From contig OY979717.1 of the NCBI GenBank assembly GCA_963855995.1, forward strand, positions 34,978,997-35,042,996: a stretch of DNA of 64,000 bases. Direction: 5' to 3'. Source of the DNA: Muricea muricata. Its lineage: Eukaryota; Cnidaria; Anthozoa; Malacalcyonacea; Plexauridae. Positions 1 to 11,688 of this stretch are shown one piece after another. Position 1 is the first letter of the stretch. Each line of letters begins with the position of its first letter. Made by a program: the position numbers and the translations under genes. The notes beneath the pieces are model-generated. The model was given only the letters and a program-made list of their open reading frames with translations. It was not told where the DNA came from and made no database searches.

Positions 1-445
1 TTTAGGTAGGAAAATATATAAACAAGAAATTTAATGCATCATGAATACCGTTCTTTCTTGTTTGACGAATTCCTATATGAAACCCTAGCGACAAACACCT
101 ACTCACACAGCTGCATTCAGATTTCAGATCATATTTCACCATGTACATTTTACATGATTATCCAGACCACTAATAAAATACCGGTGCAGACATGTTGATA
201 TTAATTATTTCACGCGTTTTTTTTGAGACTTATAATATGAGACATAAAACAGAATAGCACAATTCGAATGAACTGTGGGAGTTTATAGCTAGAAACAAGA
301 TTCACATAAGATTTTATGCAATGGATGTGTTTAGAGTAGAACGCTCGACGTAATATTTACTTGGACATTTAGGCAAGACAATATATAAGCAAGGAATTTA
401 ATGCATCATGAATACCGTTCTTTCTTGTTTGACGAATTCCCATAT
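1..445. repeat. Direct repeat pair of about 78 bp
   Basis: Bases 1-78 and 367-445 are near-identical direct copies (shared core TGCATCATGAATACCG, then TTCTTTCTTGTTTGACGAATTCC), about 367 bp apart. They may be two units of a tandem array that starts outside the window or two copies of a dispersed repeat. No coding signal is seen between them. Confidence 0.6.
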
Positions 446-621
446 ATTTCTCAGGATTGTCTAGCGAAGATCCCCCTGAAAAATATTATCGTTAATGTCT
501 CCTGCAGTTATGAAGTGCGATAATTTGCATAAATTAAGCGCGGTTTCGGTTCTAGTTCCAGGTTCTGGTTCCTGTATCGTTGTATCGCTGTATCGCTGTA
601 TGGCTTTTTAGTACTAGCCGA

Positions 622-1711
622 CATCGAAAGCAGTTTGAAAGGTTAGTATAGATTTTTCCCATTTAAGGTCAAGTAAATAACCTCAGAAACAGAGTAAGGA
701 TTTTATAGTTGTATGCGATTGTAAATTATGCGACTGTAAAAAGGGAAATAGTTATTGTTTAATAATTAAGCGACATCATTTACATACATATTTGCATTTC
801 TAATATATTGGCTTTAATATACAAATCGTTTAAAATCGGGCATATGTTGTTGTCGCAAAGTCCTAAGGTTGCGTTGCTTTGGTTTATAAGAATATTCATT
901 ACAGTAAAAGGCGCAAGTTTAGTAAAAGGCGAGGGTTCAAAATTGACGTAGTGCCACTGCCGCGGATCCCAGCTGTGGCGTGCAAAGTCCAAAGGTTGCG
1001 TCGCATAGGTTTTTAAGAATATTTGCTCGTACGGCGCTCTATTTCTATATTTCTAGTAGACTTGAAGGGAAAAGGGCTAATCTATCAAATAACGAAAAGC
1101 TTTAAAGGTCAAACAGTATCACCAGATAAAAAACTCCGTCTATCAAGTATCAACTACGATTTGTCCTTTTCTATACACTTTGTATAAAATACTCGTTTTA
1201 TTATTTGAGGCATAGTCTAAAACACGGAACAGCTGGAACGACTGGACCCTAACTCTTTAAGTAGGGTTATGGTCAGGGTCCAGCTGTTCCAGTTCTGCCT
1301 TTTAGACTGTGCCATTATTTGACATGTCTGAATACTTTTACACATGGAAAAACAATAATACTGTCGTAATAACTGTAAGTGTACAAGACCTTGGTCTTTT
1401 GCAAATCATTAAATCAAGGACAAAGCAGCCAGCCAGAGCTGTGAAATTATTGCAATAGGTTTTGGCTAATGTAACTTTTAAAGGCTCTACTTTTACACAC
1501 GGGGAAGAATGTGAAATTTTTACAATAAAATAAATGCGCTCAGTAAATAATTCAAAAAAACCGGATTTCATCAGTCATCAAAATTGCTTTTGCCCTGGCA
1601 AATACCCTCTCATATTGTAGACAACTCGTAAACCATAAGACATGCATAATTATTTCGAATAATGGTGGACCATAATCGCGGGGGCAGTTTTAGTGTAAAC
1701 TATTTCTAGTA
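622..1711 (+). mobile_element. Family A repeat, copy 1 (internally deleted, no BEL insertion)
   Basis: This segment aligns over its whole length with 7164-15826. It starts at CGAAAGCAGTTTGAAAGG and ends at CTATTTCTAG followed by T. It lacks about 0.8 kb present in copy 2 (7697-8520) and also lacks the BEL retrotransposon, so around 1394 it shows the unoccupied target GGTCTTTTGCA. It contains an imperfect hairpin of about 100 bp at 1208-1312 (arms beginning GTCTAAAAC and ending GTTTTAGAC-like). The start A|TC and end CTAG|T are compatible with a Helitron-type element, but the predicted 3' stem (AGTTT/AAACT) is weak, so the class is not settled. Confidence 0.7.
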
Positions 1712-1798
1712 TAAAAGATGTAAATGCGTGGGGTCAGGGCGCAACACATTCGTCATGTTCTACGACATCAGCGTCTAATAATTTTTTTGGATCGAAGT

Positions 1799-2104
1799 TT
1801 AAGTAATATTTACAACATGAGCGGCCGTGTTGTATCAGCATCTACAAACTCGAGCCGAAGGCGAGAGTTGTATATCTGGATGATACAACACGGACGCGAA
1901 TTTTGTAAATAGCTTGTGAAACTCTCCAATTTTATAGATCAGTTTACGTTAAGTAATAAGTTTGATTAAGTAATTTTGAAAATGCATCTTATATAAGACG
2001 AAAAAATCAAAGTTATGAAAATCAACAGAGTTCTCTATCAGAGTATACAGACTCCTTCACGCTCATGATTTCTTTTGTGTATTCTTTATGAATTATTAAT
2101 GAGT
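1799..2104 (+). repeat. Hairpin-plus-tail repeat, copy A
   Basis: An imperfect palindrome (1824-1900, GTGTTGTATCA pairing with TGATACAACAC) is followed about 190 bp later by a conserved tail ending GAATTATTAATGAG. The same architecture and tail occur at 34848-35120 and 37010-37227, so this is a dispersed non-coding family. The class is unknown. A short reading frame crosses the palindrome and looks incidental. Confidence 0.45.
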
Positions 2105-5014
2105 TTCACAATAAAAATTATTGGACGCTGATGACGTACCACATGATGATTGCTTAGGATCTTGGGATATTGCGAATTGTCCGTGGGTTGTTGGCCAATC
2201 ACAACCAAGAACAAATTAAGAGTTTGAATGTATAATAGTGTGTATTTTCTAGTTAAGTGTAACTAGTTTTTAGTACGATCAGTCATGCGGAATAAAATGC
2301 ATATTCATCGTAACTCAGAAGCTGGACTAAAACTGCCGAAGATTTTGGCAGCCCGTCATACTGGGAGTTAGAAATTTTGCCATTCATATCTTCGTAAAAA
2401 AAACTTTACAGCAAAAGATTCCCACGAATCAGGGCAACTGGTCAGAGCAATCAATCTCATAACTATTACTAGGCGTAATTTTTGGAATTCATTATTCTAT
2501 ATTTTTCCAATTCGAAGGAAAGTTTTCCATCCGAAAAGATTCGTTGAAGATATCAGTTAAGGAGATTACAAAATTGTTGGAGAAAATTTTCTTTTCATAG
2601 AAAGATCACAAGGACCAGGTGGTTTATTGAAGTCCATTTTTTCAGCTTTTTACGGAATTCTTCGGTTCCACACTAACAAATGATAGATTTCCTGGGCATT
2701 GCAATTCCAGCCATTCAGTATTTACTTTCGGATAATCTTTGGTTATACTTGCAAAAAAAAACATTTATGTGGTTTTCTGTCCATTTACCGTCCTTCTGGC
2801 GGTGAATGACACGGTTCAAAATTGTTGAACTCAATTTATTGATTTCACCAAGCTTTTGGGCAAGATTTCTGCACCGAACAGACCTTGTTGTATACTGAAA
2901 TATCTTAACTGAAATATCTCGTTTCCTTCGCAAGGTTCGTCAGCTGAAAGTACTTGAGACTCGAAAGTCTCAATCCGCCTTTCCTTGTTTTTCATAATAA
3001 CCAAATTGAGCTTCATACTTTCGATGTCAATAGCAAGTGATTAATTTACACCAGCAATCAGATTTTTACCATCGTACTGTATTACTACAAGTAGATCTCA
3101 CCTCATTTGGCTTCTCATTTATCATATCATTTGCAGCTAGTGAGCAGATATAGCTGTTTCTTCAAGCTCCCCAAACACAGACTCCTGTAGTGCATCACAG
3201 CTTTTCGCTTTGAATCTTGCTGTTCATTGAGATCGAGCAGGTATTTCTCAGCACGTCAGCCAACTTCATGCCAGTCTTCTTATTCAATATCACAGTATTC
3301 TGGTTTGCCGGATACCATGTTGTAGTTAAGTCCACATGAGACAAAGAAGTCCATTTCTCATGCAATCAAACACCGTATTCGTTAAAATTTTTAAACGCAG
3401 GTAACCTATTATACCAGTCCATCTGAAACAGTTGTTATTATAACTAAGATACGAGAAGTCTTTGTGTTTATTCATTGCTGCAAATCCGGTTCTTCAGATC
3501 TACTTAAAAATTTGAAGAGCTTGCATCCTCACGTCCTGCCGCCATATAACTAAAAGTCGCTGTTTAGCGATCAAGGCAAAATGTTGCAAGTCAACAAGGC
3601 TGGGATTATTTCTTGCTCTTGCCATTAACTCTTTTGAGTTTCGTCATAGTTGAAAGTTAATTATAGGCTAGAAAAAAACCGCGGTTAGATAATTTAAACC
3701 ACGTTACAAGATTGTAGTAGCCAACAGAGTCTAGTGGTCAAGGCTGGCATCAATTTTCGCCTTTTCCATGAAATCTAAAAAACATTTAGATAATTTAAAA
3801 CACGTTACAAGGTTGTGGTAGCCAACATAGTCGAGTAAGCATGCAAGACAACGAGGTTGGGATCAGTTCCAGCCTTTCTATGACCCTTCTTCCGTCAGGA
3901 TTAAAACGTAAGAGAAGGCAAAACAGAGATAAATAGGAAGGAAGAAGGAACAACAGGACTTGTTAAATGTGTCGAAGCCTTTTGATAAAAAATTTCAAGC
4001 TAAATAACTTTTCGTAACTGCTCGCAATACCTCATTTTTTACCATGTTGCGTGAGTGGGGCTGTGACGATTTAATTTGTCAGCGTGGGTGCTACTGTCCC
4101 CCAAATAATCTAACACACCCGAGTGCAGAGATTTTTTCGAGTCTTAGACCCTGTTTACACTGGAGCAAAAGTTTCCGGTTTCGTAAAAATATCTGGATTC
4201 CCTGTTTTTGAGGTCTACAGCGTTTACATTGCACAGCCACACAGTGATTGTCAATACATGAAGCACCACTGTTATTCTACCAATCTTATTTTGTGATCTT
4301 TTGACCAATTTTGATAGTTATTGAGGTCAATATATTTGAAAACAATACGAGGGAGCAAGTTCACTCAAATTCTTTACGGAAAGAGTTTACAAGAGAAGTT
4401 TTGTCGGATTCAAATTTTCTCGGATACAAAGATCCCACAAACTTTTCCGGATTCGAAAGTTCCAGATTCATAATCTATCTGTGATAATTTTGTATCAGAT
4501 TCTTGTTCCTTAGTGTGAAGGTAAAACGAATCCGATGTAAAAAACCCCGGTCATTAGCTAGCTCTGGATACCTCACCTAACTTCTAAACCTAACAGTTGT
4601 GTTTCCACCATTAGTTATCTGATTCATCAGTCGTCAACGACCATCTGAACTGTCTAGATTAATCAATTCTTTATTAATAAATTTGCACAGACTTTTTTCC
4701 AGCCTGTCGCTTCTCACCACTATAAGCTCCTGCTTTAACAATGAGCTCTGGCTTCTTTAACGCGTGTATAATGTCAGGTTGTCACCATTGACTTTGTCTC
4801 TTGCGATGATAACAATTGCAAGTTCTGCGTAGCACTGTGTAGCTCTTTATGTATCTCACTTCAAGACATGTTTTTTACTTGTCTCGAAGAAAATACCAAA
4901 TCGAGAACAATTAAGGAGAAGATGAGTTAATGATTATTTAAATGCTTTGGATAAGAAACGGAAGCAAGAATCGCAATGAACGGAAGCGAAGCTTAAAGTT
5001 GGTCGAGTCATACT
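2105..5014. other. No recognisable gene; decayed sequence with degenerate tandem units
   Basis: The minus strand at about 2700-3250 has short, overlapping reading frames with protein-like stretches interrupted by stops, perhaps an old transposase relic, but I recognise no family. At about 3585-3890 there are three degenerate tandem units of roughly 100 bp; the clearest pair share GATAATTTAAA(C/A)CACGTTACAAG at 3689 and 3789. At 4140-4560 a segment contains related motifs in both orientations (TTTCCGGTTT, TTTTCCGGATTCG) and may be a degraded MITE. Nothing else is identifiable. Confidence 0.35.
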
Positions 5015-5501
5015 AGAGACCTTTAGCATTGCGTTTTTTTTAACGCGAACCTCAAGAAATCTTGTGACCAGTCCTTGGCGTCCCGTTTGACGTAAATTTC
5101 TGGCGTTTTCGACGGCAAAGTATAGGATTTCAGGTAAGTCGATTACCTCAGCTTTTGTTTGCCTGAATACTGTTTTTTCTCGCGTATATCTGTTGTTGGT
5201 ATACAGAAGAAAGTGTGTTTTTTCACTTGCAATATAATTTGGTGTCACTTACCATGAATGAAATTCAATATGGCGGCTGTTCTCAAAATTCAACCCTACA
5301 ATAAGCGTTGCAAATAAAAAAAGTAACACAATATAAACAATACCTTCTTGCTGCCGCCATACTTATTGCCCAAAATTCCGCTACACGTTTTGAAAAAAAA
5401 CCGCTTTGCTAAAATGTCGCAACTTTGACGGAAAACGTCAAACGCGAAACTGCAGTTTGACGTTTGCGGTACGCCGCAAAAACGCAATGCTAAAGGTCTC
5501 T
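5015..5501. mobile_element. Non-autonomous TIR element (MITE), 487 bp
   Basis: The ends are perfect 24-bp inverted repeats starting AGAGACCTTTAGCATTGCG. The flanks read ACT on both sides (5012-5014 and 5502-5504). A TA duplication is an alternative reading, because the TIR can be taken as GAGACC flanked by TA. The interior carries inverted motifs around TTTGACGT but no transposase. The minus-strand reading frame across it looks like a by-product of the repeat. Confidence 0.75.
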
Positions 5502-6224
5502 ACTGATCAAAGATTCCCTGAAACGCATGGCACAGTGGAGAATTGGGCGCATCGAAGGCAATGTCGTAGGAGAGGCGGCGTAGTTAGTGGTTATAAGGTT
5601 CGAACACCCAATGGTTATCTATAGAACGGCTAGTTCAGCTGATTACAGATTTAGCGGTTGGTGGTGAATCAGAGAATACAACTGGAAAGAACAAAGCAAG
5701 TAAGCTTGATCCTATGGCGCCAGAATTTCAACCTTAGAGACCATCAAGGAGATCGAAAGAAATTGCCAAGAACAGACTCGCAAGGTTAGGATTAGTTAAC
5801 GAACAAGAGATCTGATATTAAAGCTGTTTGTACTTTAATAGGGGAGAGTGCCGCAAATATGTTTGAAGTCCTGAGACATGATGTAACATTTATTATTACA
5901 TAGGTTATAACATAAATTGATGAGCAATTATTTTTGCATGTGCTCAAAGAGTCGAAGGTAGAAATTATATTATAGGCGCGATATTTTTGGTTGACATTTT
6001 ACTTGGATTCTAGGATTTTTGCCCCCGCAGGGTTTTGGCCCCAGAGGGCCAAAACCCGAGGAGGCATATATTGAAGTCCCCGCGCGTAATATGATATCTG
6101 TATGTATACGGTATACCAGAGAAATCTCAGTTTTAAGGTTTTTCCCCCGCAAAGCATTGGTGGGTAATATCGCAAAGCAATGGGGGCTTTCCGCGTGAGT
6201 ATATTATCGCTAGGTCAAAAGGTT
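5502..6224. other. Intergenic; short palindromes, weak pol III box pair
   Basis: No gene is recognised. At 5528-5538 TGGCACAGTGG resembles an A box and at 5598-5606 GGTTCGAAC resembles a B box; the spacing of about 70 bp is long, so a decayed tRNA-derived SINE is possible but unproven. At 6025-6056 a short hairpin (GGGTTTTGGCCC / GGGCCAAAACCC) is visible. Confidence 0.25.
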
Positions 6225-7131
6225 AGCAGCTGGGAAATTTGCCACCGCTGTGCAAAAACATTGTTGGCGGCTGAACACAAAATGTAATTAGCATATTATT
6301 TGCGAAATACAGATTGGTTTCAGAGGTGCTCGGAATTTAGTTTCTTTGACAAGCCTGTTATAATTTTGTTCACAATTTCTCATTGATTTTAGTAAAGGAC
6401 TGATAAAGCTGTCAGTTAATCATATTTTGAAGTGATGATACCGCCTGTTGAAGCAAATTTCCAAACTTTGACATGTGAGTGGGCTGCCAAGAATTAAGCG
6501 CGATGTTGAATTTACGTTTGACTTAATACTGAAAAATTTAGCTTTTGCTCCAAAAAGATATTTGCTTCCTATTACTTCCAATATGTTTATGTTCCTTTCG
6601 AAACCAATGTTTTTGTTTTATAAATTCCGCTCATGGCCAATTGTTGTGAAACTCGCTACCGGAAAAGTACTTTAAATTACGGTTGTTGTTGAAATGGTCG
6701 TGAAAGTGATAAAACATCCACAATCACGTGGGCCGTCAGTGCAATGATGTCTTTGATACTGTATAAATGTTTTCGTACAAATGATAAAGATATTTTTCAA
6801 TTGACTAATGCGTCTAGTCGATCGATTTCAGTGACATTTTTGTATTGTTGTTCGAGTACGAGCGTTGACCAGTTTGAGTCGAATTTTAAAAAATCAGCCT
6901 TTTAATTGCTCCAACATGATTTTAGCTCGAACTTAGCCTTCATGTTTATACCTACTCACCTGATTTGTTAGCGTGCTCTTAAAAATTACGCTAAAAGGTC
7001 GTTTAGTCCACTAAAAATGCTTGTGATCCATGTTTGCTATATGATTTTTAAATATCACGCGTAAATCACGCAATTTCCACGCGTTCACGCAGGCTTATCT
7101 GGCGCATGCTCAGACAAATTTCCCAGCTGCT
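6225..7131. mobile_element. TIR element of 907 bp with 9-bp target duplication
   Basis: The inverted ends AGCAGCTGGGAAATTTG (6225-6241) and its complement (7115-7131) match over 17 bp. They are flanked by CAAAAGGTT (6216-6224) and CAAAAGATT (7132-7140), a 9-bp direct repeat with one mismatch. That TSD length fits MULE-like elements, or hAT if the true length is 8. No transposase is present; the small plus-strand frame at 6475-6675 has no recognisable domain. Confidence 0.65.
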
Positions 7132-7822
7132 CAAAAGATTGAGTTGCAGTGAAGCAGACAAGACAGCGAAAGCAGTTTGAAAGGTTAGTAGATTTTTCCC
7201 ATTTAAGGTCAAGTAAGTAACCTCAGAGACAGAGTAAGGATTTTATAGTTGTATGCGATTGTAAGTTATGCGATTGTAAAAAGGGAAATAGTTATTGTTT
7301 AGTTAAGCGACATCATTTACATACATATTTGCATTTTTAATATATTGGCTTTAATATACAAATCGTTTAAAATCGAGCATATATTGTTGTCGCAAAGTCC
7401 TAAGGTTGCGTTGCTTTGGTTTATAAGAATATTAATTACAGTAAAAGGCGCAAGTTTAGTAAAAGGCGAGGGTTCAAAATTGACGTAGTGCCACTGCAGC
7501 GGATCACAGCTGTGGCGTGCAAAGTCCAAAGGTTGCGTTGCATAGGTTTTTAAGAATATTTGCTCGTACGGCGCTCTATTTCTATATTTCTAGTAGACTT
7601 GAAGGGAAAAGGGCTAATCTATCAAATAACAAAAAGCTTTAAAGGTCAAACAGTATCACAAGATAAAAAACTCCGTCTATCAAGTATCAACTACGATTTG
7701 TCAGACACAATCAAAACAGGAGCCAAAAGACTTGGTTCGCACATTCGCCAGTCAAACATATACGAGCAAAGCTTAGTGAAAAAAATCTATAGTTTTATGG
7801 CATAAGACAAACAAAGGTCATA

Positions 7823-8062
7823 TTGAGAAACATTTGTAACAGACTCATCGTGAAAATCAACGGCAATCCTGGCACTCGACTTGTCAAGTGCCTGTCTTGC
7901 AACAGGTCCATGCTAGTCAAGAACTGTTATCTTGACATGAATGTCAACTTCCAACTGCAGAAACAGAAAAAAACGTTTTCCGTTACAGCATTTGGCAGAC
8001 TTCTGGCAGCGTTTCTGAACAAGGACGTACGAATACAGAAACGACGTAGATACACTTATTGA
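7823..8062 (+). CDS. Small ORF in family A, possible OB-fold/RPA-like fragment
   Basis: The frame encodes 79 residues with a CxxC pair (LVKCLSCNRSM), a further cysteine eight residues later, and a following stretch ending TAFGRLLAAFLN. This resembles from memory the zinc-bearing OB-fold segments of replication protein A-like proteins that some transposons, including Helitrons, carry. An upstream frame at 7560-7805 in another phase may belong to the same decayed gene. The assignment is weak. No partner protein is left in the element. Confidence 0.3.
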   Translation: MRNICNRLIVKINGNPGTRLVKCLSCNRSMLVKNCYLDMNVNFQLQKQKKTFSVTAFGRLLAAFLNKDVRIQKRRRYTY

Positions 8063-8569
8063 GAAACTGTTGATGTTTGAATCCACAGACTTTCATGTAT
8101 CCCAAAATGGAAGACTGGTTACTAAAATGCAGTTCCACTAATGGCATTATTACGACATTGCTCGGACTCTATGACCAATTAAATTATCTAGCACAATGAA
8201 CAATACGATGCACATACTGTACATAAGTTATGCCTGGTATCTTTTGTTTTTGTTACTCTTTTGTTTGTAAATAATATATCAGATATCATCATTAGCCGGC
8301 GTTAGAACTTTCATTGGTAGGGGGGGGGGGGTTGGGGGGTGTATTAATTTGACAGTCTCAATGCTTCAATCATGCGTAGAAACTAAAGGATTTGTACACA
8401 CAATCCTGTCCACGAACATCCATGTGTAAGAACTTGTGTTTTTGCGAATCATTATTTCATAGCATATTCATGGCTGACAAATTATTACGACAGATTGCGG
8501 CTAATTTGAGTTTCAAAGGTATTCTTTTCTATACACTTTGTATAAAATACTCTTATTATTTGAGGCATA

Positions 8570-8668
8570 GTCTAAAACGCGGGACAGCTGCAACGACTGG
8601 ACCCTAACTCTTTAAGTAGGGTTATGGTCAGGGACCAGCTGTTCCAGTTGTCCCGCGTTTTAGACTGT
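8570..8668. repeat. Long imperfect hairpin inside family A
   Basis: Arms of about 43 nt pair (GTCTAAAACGCGGGACA with TGTCCCGCGTTTTAGAC) around a short loop with TCTTTAAGTAG. The same hairpin exists in copy 1 at 1208-1312 with substitutions, some on both arms, so it is an ancestral part of the element. Confidence 0.7.
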
Positions 8669-8755
8669 GCCATTATTTGACATGTCTGAATACTTTTACA
8701 CATGGAAAAACAATAATACTGTCCTAATAACTGTAAGTGTACAAGACTTTGGTCT

Positions 8756-8989
8756 TGTTGGGAATGCCGTTAGAGGCTTAAGTTTGAACCAACACACTCA
8801 CAATATAGTTTATAGTTTATTAAAATCACCGTTTAAATCACACTGTATAATCACTCTCGATACCACCCACTCACCAGATTCAACTCTTTGTCTCTTATCG
8901 CTCGACTTACTTATTCCCTATGACGCATGCATTGATTTGATTGATTAGATAAATTATCATAATTACATTATTACCAACAATTCTCAACA
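8756..8989 (-). repeat. BEL/Pao 3' LTR (234 bp)
   Basis: It begins TGTTGGGAATG and ends TCTCAACA on the plus strand, and is nearly identical to 15288-15516. The coding direction is minus, so this is the 3' LTR. It is flanked outside by GTCT (8752-8755), which is repeated at 15517-15520. Compared with the other LTR it has a few substitutions and a short insertion near 8893, so the insertion is not very recent. Confidence 0.9.
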
Positions 8990-9002
8990 TTCTCCCCCTA
9001 TT
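8990..9002 (-). promoter_or_regulatory. Polypurine tract of the BEL element
   Basis: On the minus strand the sequence AATAGGGGGAGAAT lies immediately upstream of the 3' LTR start TGTTGAGAA. It is the expected plus-strand primer for reverse transcription. Confidence 0.7.
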
Positions 9003-9032
9003 CGTTTCTGAAGGAGACGAATATAAAGATTA

Positions 9033-9290
9033 CTACGGTTTCGGATTGGGCTTGGACACGCGTGTTTCGAACGCGTATGTTTCTCGTGCGAAACGTGCGC
9101 GTTGCTATGCGGAAACTGCCACGTTTCCAAGGGCAAACTTTTTAGAACGTAAATAGCCGTATGACCATTGACCAAACTAAAAAGTTTGCCCTTGGAAACG
9201 TGGCAGTTTCCGCATAGCAACGCGTACGTTTCGCACGAGAAACATACGCGTTCGAATCACGCGTGTCCAAGCTCAATCCGAAACCGTAGT
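9033..9290. mobile_element. Fold-back MITE with TA flanks inside the BEL element
   Basis: Two arms of about 113 bp (9033-9145 and 9177-9290) are almost perfect complements, starting CTACGGTTTCGGATTG, with a loop of about 31 bp. TA stands on both sides (9031-9032, 9291-9292), as expected of a Tc1/mariner-type MITE. It sits between the integrase stop codon and the polypurine tract. A reading frame across it has no family resemblance. Confidence 0.8.
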
Positions 9291-9438
9291 ATGTCTCGTT
9301 TACCTAAATGAATAAATGTTACGTAACTGTCCGTACATAATAAAAAAACGCAAAGGTTATATTTCCAGATTGTCCACTATATTGTTCATACTGATTATTT
9401 ACGATATAAAAAGTTTAAAGTTTTGCTTATCTGAATGT

Positions 9439-11688
9439 TCAAGAATCTTGTTCAGCTATATCTTGAATGCGACAATCGGCTACTGCAGCAGCATTCCTCT
9501 TTGGTCGGAATTCTGGGACTTCAGCATTCAGTTGCGTTGTCTTTGATATTGAATCCGATGTCTTCGTAGCTGTATCACAGGAAAGTTCCATTGGATATAA
9601 ATGTTGAACTGCGCGTTCCAACGTACGTTCTGCTCCAACTCGTAGCTGCGCCCCTCGCACGACACCGTCCTTACCGATAATAAGACGATCCACGATCCCG
9701 ATTTTCCATTTTTCCCGGTTCTTTTCTTCTCCTCTCACGATAACTACGTCGCCGATCTTTAAACTTAAGACTTTGTTTCCATGCTTCATGTTATGTCGTT
9801 CTCGTAGAGCTTTCAGGTATTCGGAAGACCACCTCTTCCACAAGGCAACTTTACATCTCCGGATGTGTTTTGCTCTCTTGCGGAGATCAGGATTTTCAAC
9901 ATGATGATCCTGCTGCTCTGGTAAGATGTTTGGTTGACAGAACTGTAAGGTATTTGGTGTGAGGATGGGTAGTTGTATGTCATCATCCACGTAGCTAAGA
10001 GGCCGATTGTTTAACGTTACTTCGACATCAAGAATTACATTTTCCAGTTCCGTCCAGGATAAGAATCCGTTTCCGATTGTTTTGTATAATGCTTGTTTCA
10101 CGAATCCGATCAACCTCTCATACTGACCGCCCCACCAAGGGGCCCGACTCAGGTTAAACTGCCACGTGATTGACATCCTTGCGAGAAAATCATTGAACCT
10201 TTCATCATCCATAACTCGTTTCAACCACTTTGCTCCGGCGGCAAATGTCTTAGCGTTATCTGAGTAAACTTTCTTGGGCCTTCCTTTTCTTGCAATGAAT
10301 CTTTTGAACGTTGTTAGGAACTCTTCCGTACTCAACGTCTTTGTTAACTCGAGATACAACGCACGGGTCAGCGAGCATGCATATACGATTATGTAGGCTT
10401 TGGATTCCTTCTTTCCTTGTTTCCGGTATCTGATTGGACCAGCGTAATCGACTCCTTTGACTTGGAAAGGTAGGTCTCCTTCGGTTCGATCTTTCGGTAA
10501 TTTCCCGGGTTGTGGGTTTGGAAAAGGTATAGCCTGGAATCTTCTACAGCCGAAACATCGCTTTAATACTCTCTTAGCTAATCTTCTCAATCTCGGAATC
10601 CAGTAGATTTCACGCACTTTTGACATTGTTAGGCTTACTCCCCCATGGAGGGTTTCGTTGTGAGATTGTTCCACCAGTTTCTCTGTGTACAAGTCGTTGT
10701 CTGGCAGGTAGATTGGGAGGTCTCCTTGTATTCTTCCATGGTGTCGTAAAAGGTTTATGTGTTAAAAATATATATCTAGATAAAACATTGTAATCATATA
10801 GTAGCATGCATGAAAACGTGATGGGATATAAATTTTGCCTTGTAATGGTAACACCCAATCCCACATAAGGACGTCACGGACATGACTTGGGATGGTGTGA
10901 TAAATTGTGGTGAGATTATGAACCACAGAATAGGAACAAATATATCAGTAAACATGTTCCAATTACGTAAAGGAACTTGTGGGTAGTAAAATATGTATTC
11001 TTGTTCTGATACTATAAATAGAGGTAAAAAGTGAATGTGAGTTAGGTGGTATGGATATAGTTGTGTGTGTTGGTTGAGTTCGCATTGTGGAGCGCGTGAG
11101 TCGCATAGAAGTGAGTGAATTGATGAAACGCAAGTGTGTTGGGTACTTCTGAATAATATCAGACATTGAAAAACGACGTGCACTAAACAAGTGTAAATAT
11201 TTGTACTTAATAAATATAACAAAAAATACAGTCCCAATTGTGAAGTGTCTTGGATCGTGAGCCAGCAACCAGCGTGACTTAAATCGCAATAAGTTACGCG
11301 ACACATGGCATTTAAGGATGCCACCAGTCGGCCTGAGGTTTAATCTCGCCCGGTCTTCTTCGAATTTCGGTGAATCTTGGTTTCGAGCTTGAACTCTGTT
11401 TATCCACCACGTTTCTCTTTCTTGGATCTCTGCAATCGATAACGGACCTTTTCTGCTGTCATTGCGTTTGCCAACGTTACGAATGAACCGCGAAATCCAT
11501 GCGCAAATTCTGAGAGTTTTCCACAATCTCCACTTCTTCAACAATTGATCGGACACATCAGGCTGTGAGATGTTGGCAACGTTAAAAATCTCTCGCACCG
11601 GTTTGGTTTCTGCTAAGCTCTCTTTGCTGGGGCTCGTCACGATCTCTGGTGGCCAGTTCTCCTCAGTTACTAGCCAATCTGGACCTTC
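9439..11688 (-). pseudogene. BEL/Pao integrase region, split by a solo LTR
   Basis: This is the C-terminal third of the BEL polyprotein. It shows the zinc-binding HHCC-type start (ending KRCFGCRRF), then the integrase core with catalytic D in GVDYAGPI, D in YSDNAKTF and E in GGQYERLIGF. The first part is 11688-11309 and the second 10736-9439; a 562-bp solo LTR between them destroys the frame. A TAG replaces an expected tryptophan codon at the junction with RNase H (11689-11691). The family is clear from the order RT, RNase H, IN and the integrase C-terminal extension. Confidence 0.88.
10742..11303 (+). mobile_element. Solo LTR (562 bp) inserted in the BEL integrase
   Basis: The ends are TGTCGTAAAA and TTACGCGACA (TG...CA), and the 5-bp target duplication CATGG lies at 10737-10741 and 11304-11308. 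Removing the insert and one CATGG rejoins the integrase reading frame. A TATA box (TATAAATA near 11013) and an AATAAA near 11207 in the plus orientation suggest the LTR reads left to right. No internal coding region remains. It is Ty3- or BEL-type; the sequence alone does not decide. Confidence 0.85.

Noticed and set aside
4934..5248. 104-codon minus-strand frame
   Set aside because: It largely overlaps the MITE at 5015-5501 and shows no domain.
5528..5606. A-box and B-box pair suggesting a tRNA gene or SINE
   Set aside because: No cloverleaf can be drawn, the spacing is long and no second copy was found in the window; kept only as a remark.
9032..9291. Frame across 8984-9220 as a small gene
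   Set aside because: It lies on one arm of a fold-back MITE; the symmetry explains the open frame.
10794..11640. Minus-strand frames across the solo LTR that look like the continuation of integrase
   Set aside because: They read through the LTR inserted between two CATGG copies; the integrase homology stops at one edge and resumes at the other.
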